DNA of 64,000 bases from Turnera subulata (Eukaryota; Streptophyta; Magnoliopsida; Malpighiales; Passifloraceae), in assembly GCA_028386065.3 (NCBI GenBank), contig JAKUCV010001683.1:4119-68118 (forward strand), in the 5' to 3' direction. Position numbers and translations under genes: made by a program. How positions within the stretch are numbered: the first letter of the stretch is position 1; the number at the start of each line of letters is the position of its first letter. Shown here piece by piece: positions 33,739 through 45,217 of the stretch. The notes beneath the pieces are model-generated. The model searched no databases and was not told the DNA's origin. It worked only from the letters and a program-made list of their open reading frames with translations.

Positions 33739-35180
33739 AAATACCCCAAACTCAAGATTTTGCTAGTCCTCAAGCAAACAAAGAAGAAAAGAAGGCATGA
33801 TTTTGAAAGGAAGAAGAGGCTAATCCCAATGTATCACATTTTCACTAGGCTTCTCCCCTGTGATATCTCAATTCAAGCATTCTCTTACATTTCTTCAAAA
33901 CTGCATCGATTTCAATCAAATTCCTTGTAATTAGTTTTTGTCATAGAAATCATAGGAATTATTTTACAACTAGCCCCCATTTTTCTGCCATCCGAGATGT
34001 TCTACCAAAGGTTATTATTTGAAAGTTAAAACATTACCTCATATGCAGACCCATTACCCCTGTCTCCACTATTGTGCATAAGTTATCAAGCCATGATCAC
34101 TAGGACTTAATCGTTTTGCATTGAGGTTAGGTGAGAGCTGTCAAAGGAAGGTGGATTGGTTGAACAAAGGTCATTGGCCTGTGAACTCGAGAGGTTCGTG
34201 GACAATTTGAGCTTGTATAGGGACTATTTGATTTCACATCCCTTCTTGAACTGGGGTCTTGCGTTTTCCAGCAACTCTTTAACAATGTAATCAAGATGCT
34301 TCAACAATTCTTAGACAGTGTAGCCAAATTGTTCCCCCTTCATCCCTTTCTCCTTTTTTTTGTTGTTTTTCGCTTTATTCTTTTCTCTTTTTTTCCTTTA
34401 TTTTATTTTATTTTTGTATTACATATATAACCAAGGAGAGGGGGTGCAAACATGTGGTAGCATTCTGGTCTCGTGCTGGTTGAGCAAGGACCTTCTTGAG
34501 CCGAATTAAATGGAAAAAAGAAAAGATGCATAAATATAAAGACAAGCTCATACTGGGAGAAACATAATGAAAATAGATGAACATTGAAATTGCATTAAGT
34601 GAAATTTAGAAAAATACATGAAGTCATACAATGGAAAAATTTGCACCCTAAATACCCCAAACTGAAAATCTGCATTGTCCTTTCTGCAAAAACTAAACAA
34701 AAATGGGGTGCAATGCCACAACGCAGTCACGCGTAACTAATGCAAACAAGGTAAACATTACAAACAAATACAAAAGGAATTGAACAAAATAAACAAACTC
34801 AAAAGTACCCCAAACTGAAAGTTAAGCTATGTGGTAAGGGGGTATCCAGAATGCGTTGGGAGGAGTAATTATAAAGAGAACAGGCCTGAGCTGAGCCTAT
34901 TTAAGCATCAGAGACCATAACAACCTTAAATGCAAAGCAAGTGGCATGAAATGCATGGACAGAAAGGTTTTAGAAAGACTTCTTTGGCTAAATTTTGATT
35001 TTTCGGTTCCTTCTCCCATTGACTTGTAAGTCCTAGTGATTAAAAACAAAAGAAAAACACACAAGGAAAACAAAAAAAAAAAACCAAAGAAGAAAAGTAA
35101 AGAAAACTGAAAGTTACCGCACTGGTTTTTTCCCCAAGTGGGTGCTTCTTTTATGTCTTGTAGTTGGACGCCCTCTTTGT
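33739..35180 (-). other. Element B 3' noncoding region
   Basis: It starts with the Athila-like purine motif CTTGAGGACTAGCAAAATC on the minus strand. It contains a pyrimidine-rich stretch at 34335-34425 and a second TACCCCAAACTGAAA-type phrase at 34651 and 34805. No gene is visible. Confidence 0.65.
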
Positions 35181-35480
35181 TTAAAAGGTATGAGGGTTTT
35201 GGCAAGGTTGAATCTCCCAGAAAAAGCCCATGGTTGGGTGATAAAATTTCACCTTTTTACGATGAACTGTGAACGGGCTTACCCCGTCACCATTAATATC
35301 CATTTCTCCATGAGGGAAACAATGAAGAATTGTAAATGGACCAGACCACTTGGATCGTCTCTTATCCCGGAAAAGCACTTGGTCTGCATTCCTAAAAGCA
35401 CGCTTGATGTTTGATGATTGTGCCTTTTTATGGTTCTCTCCTTGTAAAATATGGCATTCCCATTTATATCCAAGTGCACT
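35181..35480 (-). pseudogene. Element B integrase C-terminal remnant
   Basis: Two frames on the minus strand match the tail of Athila integrase as seen in element C. 35470-35400 has YKERTIKRHNHQ (C has [12 protein letters not shown]). 35378-35181 has RSKWSGPFTI..FPHGEMDI (C has [21 protein letters not shown]). The RT, RNase H and integrase core expected between this and the protease at 35558 are missing. Confidence 0.75.
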
Positions 35481-35557
35481 TCATTCAATTCTAGTGGAAG
35501 AGGTTTTATCTCAGTATTTAGTGCAAAATCATCAGCTCCACTTTGATTGATAGGCCA

Positions 35558-36098
35558 TTACTGTCGAACAGGTTGGGCCTGTCTTGACTTAGTGTTGTTG
35601 TCAACAGTGTCAACCTGGCAGCAGGTGTTGAATCTCAAATCTGACTTAGGGACCTGGAGCATATTGAAATTCATCGTATTTTCTCCAACTCTTAGTGTCA
35701 CCCTTCCTTCCTCAACATCAATCAATGCCCTAACCGTGGCAAGAAAAGGTCGCCCTAAAATGATAGGTGTGGACATTCAATGCCATATCTATGACCACAA
35801 AATCAACGAGAATATAAAAATCACCAACCTTCACTGGCACATCCTCTAATACTCCCACAGGATACATAAGTGAGCGGTCAGCAAGTTGGATTATCATCCT
35901 TGTGGGCTTGATGTCTCCAAGGTCCATGCTTTGAGTGATGGATAGTGGTAACAGGCTGACACTGAGTCTTAGGTCACATAGAGCTCCTTCAATCTTCTTG
36001 TTCCCAATGTGACAAGGTATTGTAAAGCTTTCTGGGTCTGAATATTTTGTGGTTGGATGGTGTTGGGTGAGAGCACTTCTCTGGGCTGTCATAGCCAC
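35558..36098 (-). pseudogene. Element B aspartic protease
   Basis: On the minus strand FTIPCHIGNKKIEGALCDLRLSVSLLP holds the active-site Asp, but the following Gly-Ala has become Arg-Leu (DLRL instead of DLGA). LADRS, PVGVLEDVPVKVGDFYILVDF and IILGRPFLATVRALIDV follow. A frameshift lies in 35730-35776. This is the standard position after gag. Confidence 0.82.
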
Positions 36099-36119
36099 AT
36101 TCTCAATATCGTCAATGGT

Positions 36120-37522
36120 TCAATTCTTTGTGAAAATATCCTTGAGAAGCTTGGTATATGAAGGCATCTGTGTAGCCACATCACTGAAAGAAACATTAAC
36201 ATATAGCTTACTTAACATTTCTTTGAACTTACTGAACTGCTTCTCCAATTTGGTTTTGTGGAAAATTTTTGGAAATGGGAAAGGAGGCTGATAGGGTCGG
36301 ACAGTCTGGGGCCGTTTCTCTGCCTGTTTTGATTTATTAGATTCTGCTATAGGCTCAGCCTGTTTCTGCACTGTTTGTTCTGAATTGAATGTTGGTTCCT
36401 TGTTCTTCTCCGCAGCTTCTGGTGGTTTTAGTACTATCTCCCTTAATTCTCTCCCACTGTGAAGGATCACAACATTGCAATGTTTATTCCTTGGATTCTC
36501 TATTGGTTTGCCTGGAAGAGTTCCTTGTTGGCTTGTGGATAGTGCAGCATGTTGAGCAATTTGATTCTCGAGAATTCTCTTGTGGGACTTGATTTGACTA
36601 ATCTCCTCGTTCATTTTATTTTGATTCTCGAGGATGGATTGCAACATGCTCATCATGCCTTGTTGTCCACCTTTATATCCACCATTGTTTTGCTTATGCT
36701 ACTAAGCCTGTGGTGAATTTCTTTCTTCGTTCTATGATCTCCAAGAGAAATTTGGGTGATCTCTCCAAGCTGGGTTGTAAGTATTCCGATTCGTTCAGAA
36801 TCACATTCGGCAAAGAGAGGGCAACTAGATGTACCGTGAGGTCCTCCGTATCCTTCACAGGCTAAGACTGTTGCTGCAGCTGCCTTGACTTGAGCAGCCC
36901 CTAATTGCTTCCAGATGGCTTCTATTTTTGCCTCTAGTTTGGTAACCCGATCTACACCAATTATTCCAGAGGCTTTGACTCCCCTAATTTGGGTTTCGTC
37001 TTGGATAGGGCTTCAAGAATGGCAAGTCCATCATTATAGTCTTTATCCAAAATGCACCACTGGCCATCTTGTCCAAGGTTTTTTTATCTTCATCGCTTAG
37101 ACCACACCAGAATTGCTCAAGTTGCACAACCTCATCAATTTGGTGGTTTGGACATCTCCTCAGTAACCCCTTGAAGCGTTCCCAACTATCTCGAATTGAT
37201 TCATCATAGCGCTGAGAAAAGCCAATCAGCTGCTGCCTCAAATTTGCAGCCTTGCTTGATGGATGATATTCCTTCAAGAAAGCTCTGACTAGACTGTCCC
37301 ACTCAGCAAAGTGGCCTGCTTCATGGTTGTTCAGCCACACAAATTCTGCATCTCTAAGTGAGAATGGAAACACCCTCATGTACAACTGCTACACACCCGC
37401 AAAAAATTTGCAAGTGCGAGTTTGGATCTTCAGAGGGCATGTCTCTAAATGTGCGCCTCTCCAGCATGCTCAGCATGTTTGTTCAAATCTCATATCGGGC
37501 ATCTACATCTTGAATGGCTATG
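36120..37522 (-). pseudogene. gag: Element B gag, 3' portion
   Basis: 37520 to 36984 (minus) encodes the Retrotrans_gag domain: MLERRTFRDMPSEDPNSHLQ, FPFSLRDAEFVWL, FLKEYHPSSKAANLRQQLIG, ESIRDSWERFKGLLRRCPNH. Stops lie near 37480 and 36985. 36980-36660 holds a degenerate knuckle (CEGYGGPHGTSSCP) and the Athila box NPAWRDHPNFSW. 36656-36120 is a 178-codon frame with a Gln/Lys-rich coiled-coil-like segment (LENQNKMNEEISQIKSHKR) and the conserved PFPFPKIFHKTKLEKQFSKF. The 5' part of gag lies at 44878-45100, beyond element C. Confidence 0.85.
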
Positions 37523-39233
37523 TGATCCTGCAAGTGCACAGAATCGTCGTGGTACTCAAGGTCGTATCCACAGAGACTAGGCAAGATATCAGTCGATTCA
37601 ATCTAATGGCAAAGAAAATAAATGAAGAGAAACAATATCGGAATTGAAGATTGATAAGAGAGCAAATGGCGAATTGAATGTAAAGAGAAGAGAAAGTAGA
37701 AATGACAATAAAAATGATAAACAAAGTAGCAATGATAAAAAGGCCTAGATCATTCGGGAATTCACCGCCTTTCCTTTGCCATGGATCAATGTACTATTGA
37801 AAGCTTCATCCAAACACATGAATTTTGATGGGTAGCAACCTATAATGAAACTATCCGCTCTCGCTAGTCTAGTCTCGTCTCAAAGAGTCACCTAATCACT
37901 TTCGTCAATTAGATTACCTCTAGGAGCAATGAAGCTTGTTGTTGCTACTGATTCCACGATAACCTAAACCCTCTCAGCAATTAAATTAAAGTTGATTGAT
38001 GATTTTCGGATAATGGATTTCTCCTCTCGGTACTTCACCTATTACCTAGAAGTTGCAATAAAGCTGGCCACTTCCTTAAAGCAAGAAATAAGCTCACAAC
38101 AATCAATCAAAATTACTTTGTGAATGAATTTGCAGCAAATGGTACATCAAACCACAGCAAATTTAGGGTAGGCTACATCCCTATGATCTAGAATGAAAAA
38201 TTAATTCATGAATGAACTTGAAACAACAAATGAAAATGGGAAAGACATCACAACAATCTCAAAAGAAAATGAAAAGAACAACTTGACAGAATTTTTGATT
38301 TCAAGGTGTGTGTTTGTGTTGCCTCCTCTCCCCCTTCAGCTCTCACCCATTTATAGTGCTTCTTCACTAGTTGGATAGCTTGGAGATGACATATTTTAGT
38401 GTCCTTTAGCCACCAAAATCGTGCTGGAATGGGCCTCAATGTTGAAAGCATTTGCTGGTGGAGTGGTTGCTTTTCCAGCTTAGCATGAATATTCCTTCTC
38501 TTTTGCATGTGCTGATGGTTGAGCTTTCTTTCCAGAAAATTATGTTGGTTTCCAGGCTGTTTTATTCTCTTTGAATGCCTTCCAGGTTGTCCACTTAGAT
38601 TTTCCAATAAGCATGTGCTAATGGCTGCCATGATGCTCTTCTAGAAGGGGTCACATTGTTAACAACTCATGACCCGAGAAGTGCAAGTATATTTTCAACC
38701 TATAGACGGCTGAATTGGACTTTGGGATGTTCTAAGAAGTTGTAGATAATTCGTTTATCTTTCTTTCCATATAAAGAACGCCCGAATTGGACTTGTGTAG
38801 TAGGACTTATGATGAAAATACCAAGACTGGGTCGGTGGCCAGTGCAGGTTTCCTGCAAGTCTGGACTGAACTGAATTAATTACTGCTCCTAATCCACAAG
38901 GCCAAAAATTATGAACTTTATATCACTGGAAATCTCAGGATGTCTACTTTCATCTCCAACTGGTTTCATGTCAATTGAACTTCTGAGGCTTCTGAAATCG
39001 GCAAAAGAGTGAACTATGCTCGAGTTTCTACCCGGTTTCCAGCTTTGGCCGAAATTGATCGTTTTCGGTTGCGAAGTGGGACGATTTTACACCTGAAAAC
39101 ATAATTGTTAGTTCAAGAAATTTATTCAACTATCAAACAAAGAAAGATAGGTAGAATGTATGATTTTTATTCGAAATCACCATAATAAAGAAGTTTTCAT
39201 GCCTTTATTACTATGTGAAATATGTGCATATCA
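37523..39233 (-). repeat. Element C 3' LTR
   Basis: This 1711-bp LTR is bounded by TGATCCTGCAAG and GTGCATATCA. On the minus strand it is preceded by the polypurine tract TGTGGGGGTATT at 39234-39245. Confidence 0.92.
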
Positions 39234-40779
39234 AATACCCCCACACCTAAACTCTTGCCTGTCCCCAAGCAAAACACATTATAACCATGGTGACAGTGAT
39301 ATGCACTGATTTCTTTTCTCAACTCGGATCCAATGTGACTTGCTTATAATTACCTTGTTCCGTAGACTAAATAGAGACATGTAAATCAAAAGTAAATCAA
39401 GGCACTTTACTCAGCTAAATTTATCAAAGATGTCGAAGATCAAATTTCCGCACAGGATTATACTAGTCAGTCCTTCTTTGGTATGCTCTTGATCAATAAG
39501 AGGTGTTTGAACATCCCATATGCACATTCAAGTTTTCCACTTCCACTAATGGACACAATTCTTGAACTTAAGATCATTAGGTCTTTAAGGGTTGTAATGG
39601 GGCAAGGTTGGTGTATCAACAAGGGGTAAAGGTAAACAAAGTATCTGTTGAAGTTGTGGATCAAATTTCCTCCTAAATTTGAGTTTCCTTTTGCTTCATA
39701 CTGACTGTGATGTTGTCTTTTTTTTTTTTCAATAGCGATCATACGCCTGCATTTGTTTGATTTTGATGAAGTACAGTGATGACCACAATGTAGTGAAGAA
39801 ATGCAAAAGACCCCCGTATGTTGGTGGGCTTAAGTGCTTGACTGCAAATTTTGTTCTCCTCCTTGCAACAAGTTCAGTCAATTTCCTTTCAAAGAGCAAT
39901 ACTTGTGATAGGAGGTTAGACATCATCAACTTAACAGATAAAAGGGTAGGATAAATCAAGGAAAATTATGTTGATCAGGCACATGATGGTCACTTAATTG
40001 GCTACTAAGGGGTGAAAGGTGGTTGATGTGGGTATAGAAGAAAATATTTGACCATCATACTAGGCTCAAAGTGGTGAACTAGGGATAATGTGATCAAGGG
40101 TTGGCCAAGGTTTATATGTGGTGAAATTCAAGGAATGCCTAACTCATTTCTTAAATCAAGTTTGTGTCTAAATTTCACCTTAGTAGAAACGATGGATGTG
40201 TTCTAGGACTGTGCAATTAAATGCAATTGAAACACCTCAATTAATTTTTTAAAAAGCTAAGAGCAAACCAAATCCTTAGGACATCTTCCTAGTGATCTTG
40301 TTTAGAAATCCAAACTTGTCTTTTATCAAACCCTTATGAGCTAGGTGACTCGAAAACTTTTATCACAATGTCTCTTTATAAGCCATACAAGGAACAAATT
40401 CAATCCAATCAACAAGGTCCTATTGTTTCAGACTTGATCAGGAAGAATAAAGGCGTGAATGGAAAAATAAAACAAAATGCAAAACAACAAATGCAATCTT
40501 TTCCTCAATGAATTGAAATGCATTCTGAATAGAAAGAAAAAATTCAAAATGTAATGAGAATAGAATGATAAGGTGAATGACAAGATGCATAACAACTAGC
40601 TTATCAAATTATGTTTTGAAGCATTGAATATATAAATTTAAAAGTTTGAGTTTAGGACTATTTGACGTGAAGTCATCATGCTCCTTGGTTTCGGCCACTT
40701 GATCTTCTTTCCTTCTCTTTCCTCGGGTTGCCTCCCGAATAGCGCTTCTTTAACGTCTTTTAGCTGGACATGAGGCTTG
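39234..40779 (-). other. Element C 3' noncoding region
   Basis: The region lies between the pol stop and the LTR, with the motif CTTGGGGACAGGCAAGAGTTT on the minus strand next to the LTR. Unlike element A, no post-pol ORF remains. A short T/A run is at 39719-39730. Nothing else is recognised. Confidence 0.7.
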
Positions 40780-43655
40780 TTAAGACATAGGCGGATTTGC
40801 TAGTGACAAAATCACTTGGTCACAAATTCTGTCATCCGTTTTGAACAGCTTGAGGCACTGTCCATTGACTTTGAATGGCTCTGATTCTCCATTGGTGATC
40901 TCCACAGCTCCATGGGGAAAGCCCCGAATCACGGTGAATGGTCCGGACCACCTGGATCGAAGTTTTCTGGGAAAGAGCTTCATTCTAGAATTGAAGAGAC
41001 GCACTTTATCTCCTAGTTGGAACTCTTTCTTCAGAATATGTTTGTCATGCCATTTCTTTGTTCTCTCCTTGTAGATGCGGGAGTTCTCATAAGCTGCAAC
41101 GCGCAACTCCTCCAACTCATTAAGCTGCAAAAAGCGTTGTTCTCCTGCTGCCTTCATGTCTAAATTGATGTTCTTGATAGCCCAATAGGCTTTGTGCTCA
41201 AGTTCAACGGGCAAGTGGCATGCTTTTCCATACACAAGTCGGTAGGGAGTGGCTCCAAGAGGGGTCTTGTAGGCTGTCCTATATGCCCAAAGGGCATCAT
41301 TGAGTTTGAGGGCCCAATCCTTGCGAGTTTGTCCTACCGTCTTCTCCAAGATTTGCTTGATTTGTCGGTTGGAGACCTCTACTTGCCCACTTGTTTGGGG
41401 ATGGTAGGATGTTGCCACCTTATGAGTGACTCCATATTTCTTCAAGAGGTCAGCAAACTTCTTGTTGCAAAAGTGGGAACCCCCATCACTTATAATGGCT
41501 CTTGGGACTCCAAATCTAGTGAATATGTTCCTTTTCAAGAACTTAGTCACTACATCAGCCGTGTTTGTTGGTGAGGCGATTGCTTCCACCCACTTTGAGA
41601 CATAGTCCACTCCGACTAGGATGTATTCATTCTTCAAGGAAGAAGGGAAAGGGCCCATAAAATCAATTCCCCAAACATCAAATACTTCCACCTCTAATAT
41701 GCTGGTTTGAGGCATCTCATTTCTTTGAGAAACATTCCCGGTTCTTTGGCATTGATTGCATGCTTCAACAAAGTGCTTGGCATCCCGAAAAAGTGTTGGC
41801 CAATAAAAACCAGATTGCAACACCTTTGCTGCTGTCTTGTCAGCTCCATGGTGTCCTCCGTATGGTGAATTATGGCAGCAAGTAAGGATGTCTCGAAATT
41901 CTTCATCAGGGACACATCTTCGAATCATGCCATCTCCACATCTCTTGAACAACAAAGGATCATCCCATATGTAGTACTTCAGGTCTGAAAAGAACTTCTT
42001 CTTTCGGTTGTAGTCCAAATTAGGTGGTAAAGCCCCACATGCCAAGTAATTTGCATATGATGCAAACCATGGTGTAATTTTATTGAAGACTCTTTGGACT
42101 GCTGCAATCAAGTTCTCGTCTAGAAAGGAATCATCAATTGGAACTTCATTGCTCCCGACTTTCTCTTGTTGCTCTTGTGTCAATCGGGAAAGATGATCGG
42201 CTACTACATTTTCGGTACCCTTTTTGTCTTTAATTTCAAGATCGAACTTTTGAAGAAGTAGGATCCACCTAAGTAGGCGAGGCTTGGTTTCTTTCTTGGT
42301 CAGCAAATACTTGAGTGCAGCATGGTCGGTATGCACAATCACTTTGGAGCCTAGTAAGTATTGCCGAAACTTCTCAATGGCAAACACCACAGCCAAGAGC
42401 TCTTTCTCCGTGGTTGCATAGTTGACTTGAGCATCATCCAAGGTCTGACTGGCATAGTAAATGGCATGAATTTTTCCATCCTTTTTTTGTCCGAGCACAG
42501 CACCTATGGCATAGTCACTAGCATCACACATGATCTCGAATGGAAGTGACCAATCCGGTGGTTGCATGATTGGAGCCGAAATTAAAGTTTGTTTCAACCT
42601 GCAAAATGCATCTAGACAAGACTCATCAAATATAAATTCGACACCTTTATTAAGAAGATTCGTCAATGGTTTTGCAACCTTTGAGAAGTCCTTGATAAAG
42701 CGTCGGTAAAATCCAGCATGTCCAAGAAAATTCCTCACGGCACGGACGGAATTAGGTGGTGGCAATTTTTCTATCACTTCTATTTTTGCTTTATCAACTT
42801 AAATGCCACGGTGTGAAACTAAATGTCCAAGTACTATGCCTTCTTGTACCATGAAATGACACTTTTCCCAATTTAAAACAAGGTTAGACTCTACACAATG
42901 TTGCAAAACCTTGGACAAGTTATCAAGACAATTCCGAAACGAAGTTCCATAAACCGAAAAATCATCCATAAACACTTCCATGATCAATTCAAGAAAATCA
43001 TCAAATATGGCCATCATGCATCTTTGAAATGTAGCAGGTGCATTACAAAGCCCAAAGGGCATGCGTCTATATGCAAATGTACCATATGGACATGTAAATG
43101 TTGTCTTTTCTTGATCATGGGGATGAATAGGAATTTGAAAGAATCCTGAATGACCATCCAAGGAGCAAAAATAAGAATGTCTAGCTAACCTTTCAAGCAT
43201 TTGATCAATAACGGGGAGGGGAAAGTGATCTTTCCTAGTGGCTGAGTTAAGTTTCCTATAATCAATGCACATTCGCCATCCGGTTACGGTCCTAGCAGGG
43301 ATAAGTTCATTATTTTCATTTTGCACAACCGTTATCCCTCCTTTCTTTGGTACAACATGGACTGGACTTACCCATTTACTATCCGAAATCGGATAGATTA
43401 TCCCTGCACTCAAAAGTTTGAGAATTTCCTTTTTAACCACTTCTTTCATATTCTCATTAAATCGTCTTTGATGTTCAATGATAGGCTTGGCCCCTTCTTC
43501 CAAATGAATTCTATGCGTGCAAAAACTAGGACTGATTCCAGTAAGATCATCAATGCTATATCCTATAGCTTTACAAAATTTTCTCAAAACACACAACACT
43601 TGTTCCTCTTCTTCATGTGTTAATGCAGCATTAATTATCACAGGACAAGTAGAAT
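40780..43655 (-). pseudogene. pol: Element C pol: RT, RNase H and integrase, nearly intact
   Basis: On the minus strand RT begins at the LTR fusion (PVIINAALTHEEEEQ). It has WRMCIDYRKLN, LDGHSGFFQIP (catalytic Asp) and FMDDFSVYG (Asp-Asp). TAA near 42799 replaces a Glu codon after LVSHRGI; the same frame then runs 665 codons to the stop at 40780. RNase H shows [25 protein letters not shown] and [11 protein letters not shown]. Integrase has the HHCC finger (GGHHGADKT...CNQCQR) and a complete DDE triad: Asp in [11 protein letters not shown], Asp in IISDGGSHF, Glu in GQVEVSNRQ. The GPF-type C-terminal domain ([14 protein letters not shown]) closes it. This is the best-preserved enzyme set in the window. 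The Glu codon to TAA change is a transversion. Confidence 0.93.
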
Positions 43656-43658
43656 TTG

Positions 43659-44877
43659 CACCTATTACCTAGAAGTTGCAATAAAGCTGGCCACTTCCTT
43701 AAAGCAAGAAATAAGCTCACAACAATCAATCAAAATTACTTTGTGAATGAATTTGCAGCAAGTGGTACATCAAACCATAGCAAATTTAGGGTAGGCTACA
43801 TCCCTATGATCTAGAATGAAAAATTAATTCATGAATGAACTTGAAACAACAAATGAAAATGGGAAAGACATCACAACAATCTCAAAAGAAAATGAAAAGA
43901 ACAACTTGACAGAATTTTTGGTTTCAAGGTGTGTGTTTGTGTTGCCTCCTCTCCCCCTTCAGCTCTCACCCTTTTATAGTGCTTCTTCACTAGTTGGAAA
44001 GCTTGGACATGACATATTTTAGTGTCCTTTAGCCACCAAAATCGTGCTGGAATGGGCCTCAATGTTGAAAGCATTTGCTGGTGGAATGGTTGCAAGGTAT
44101 GGGTTGCCACTTGCTTTTCCAGCTTAGCATGAATATTCCTTCTCTTTTGCATGTGCTGATGGTTGAGCTTTCTTTCCAGAAAATTATGTTGGTTTCCAGG
44201 TTGTTTTATTCTCTTTGAATTTCTTCCAGGTTGTCCACTTAGATTGTCCAATAAGCATGTGCTAATGGCTGCCATGATGCTCTTCTAGAAGGGGTCACAT
44301 TGTTAACAACTCATGACCCGAGACGTGCAAGCATATTTTTGACCTTTAAACGGCCGAATTGGACTTTGGGATGTTCTAAGAAGTTGTAGATAATTCGTTT
44401 ATCTTTCTTTCCATATAAAGAAAGCCTGAATTGGACTTGTGTAGTAGGAGTTATGGTGAAAATACCGAGACTGGGTCGGTGGCCAGTGCAGGATTCCTGC
44501 AAGTCTGGACTGAACTGAATTAATTACTGCTCCTAATCTACAAGGCCAAAAATTATGAACTTTATATCACTGGAGAGCTCAGGATGTCTACTTTCATCTC
44601 CAACTTGTTTCACGTCAATTGAACTTCTGAGGCTTCTTAAATCGGCAAAAGAGTTAACTGTGCTCGAGTTTCTGCCCGGTTTCCAGCTTTGGCCGAAATT
44701 GATCGTTTTCGGTTGCGGAGTGGGACGATTTTACACCTGAAAACATAATTGTTAGTTCAAGAAATTTATTCAACTATCAAACAAAGAAAGATAGGTAGAA
44801 TGTATGATTTTTATTCGAAATCACCATAATAAAGAAGTTTTCATGCCTTTATTACTATGTGAAATATGTGCATATCA
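43659..44877 (-). repeat. Element C 5' LTR, truncated
   Basis: It matches 38036-39233 with about 2% differences by eye. It starts abruptly at CACCTATTACCTAG, which abuts the RT coding sequence; the part of the LTR matching 37523-38035 is absent. Confidence 0.9.
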
Positions 44878-45100
44878 CTATGTTGTTGTGGATTATGGTG
44901 GTTGGTGGTTATAGGAGCTATGACATGGGGATGTAAGCCCGAATAGGCTGAGCGTATTTAGGTTCTGGGTGCGCTCCTTCGTTGTGTCTGTCTGCCATGC
45001 CTTGTTGTTTTTGTTTGTTCTGCTTTCGAATCTGGCGGGTTGCAATTTCGATTTCCTGGTGGAAGATTAGAGTTGGTTGCTTGCTCCTAGTTTGGGGCAT
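44878..45100 (-). pseudogene. gag: Element B gag, 5' end
   Basis: ATG at 45100-45098 begins MPQTRSKQPTLIFHQE; a basic Gln/Lys-rich stretch (RQIRKQNKQKQQG) follows. Stops occur near 44918. It ends at the CTATG duplication of element C and continues at 37522. Plus-strand ORFs over it are shadows. Confidence 0.7.
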
Positions 45101-45189
45101 GCACGACGTAAAAACTTCAAACTTGGAAAAAAAGGGGTTAAAATATAAAAAGCCTAATAAATCAAAATAAAAAGTAATAGAATCAAGCA

Positions 45190-45215
45190 CCAGTCCCCGG
45201 CAACGACGCCAAAAA
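45190..45215 (-). promoter_or_regulatory. Element B primer-binding site
   Basis: The minus strand reads TGGCGTCGTTGCCGGGGACT directly after the 5' LTR end (CGCCATCA), one base off the Athila tRNA-Asp-type primer site. Confidence 0.88.
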
Positions 45216-45217
45216 CT

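Larger units (their letters stand above)
37523..44877 (-). mobile_element. Athila-like Gypsy element C, inserted in B's gag
   Basis: The 3' LTR is 37523-39233; the 5' LTR is truncated to 43659-44877. A perfect 5-bp duplication CTATG (37518-37522, 44878-44882) flanks it, and joining the flanks gives a continuous B gag. Pol is long and nearly intact, but gag, protease, primer-binding site and the last 515 bp or so of the 5' LTR are deleted, so the LTR is fused directly to the RT start. LTR identity is about 98% over the first 130 shared bp by eye, with a 21-bp or so insertion in the right copy near 44092. Confidence 0.93.

Noticed and set aside
40841..43623. Plus-strand ORFs of 60-126 codons across element C pol
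   Set aside because: Antisense shadows of the long, motif-bearing pol frame.
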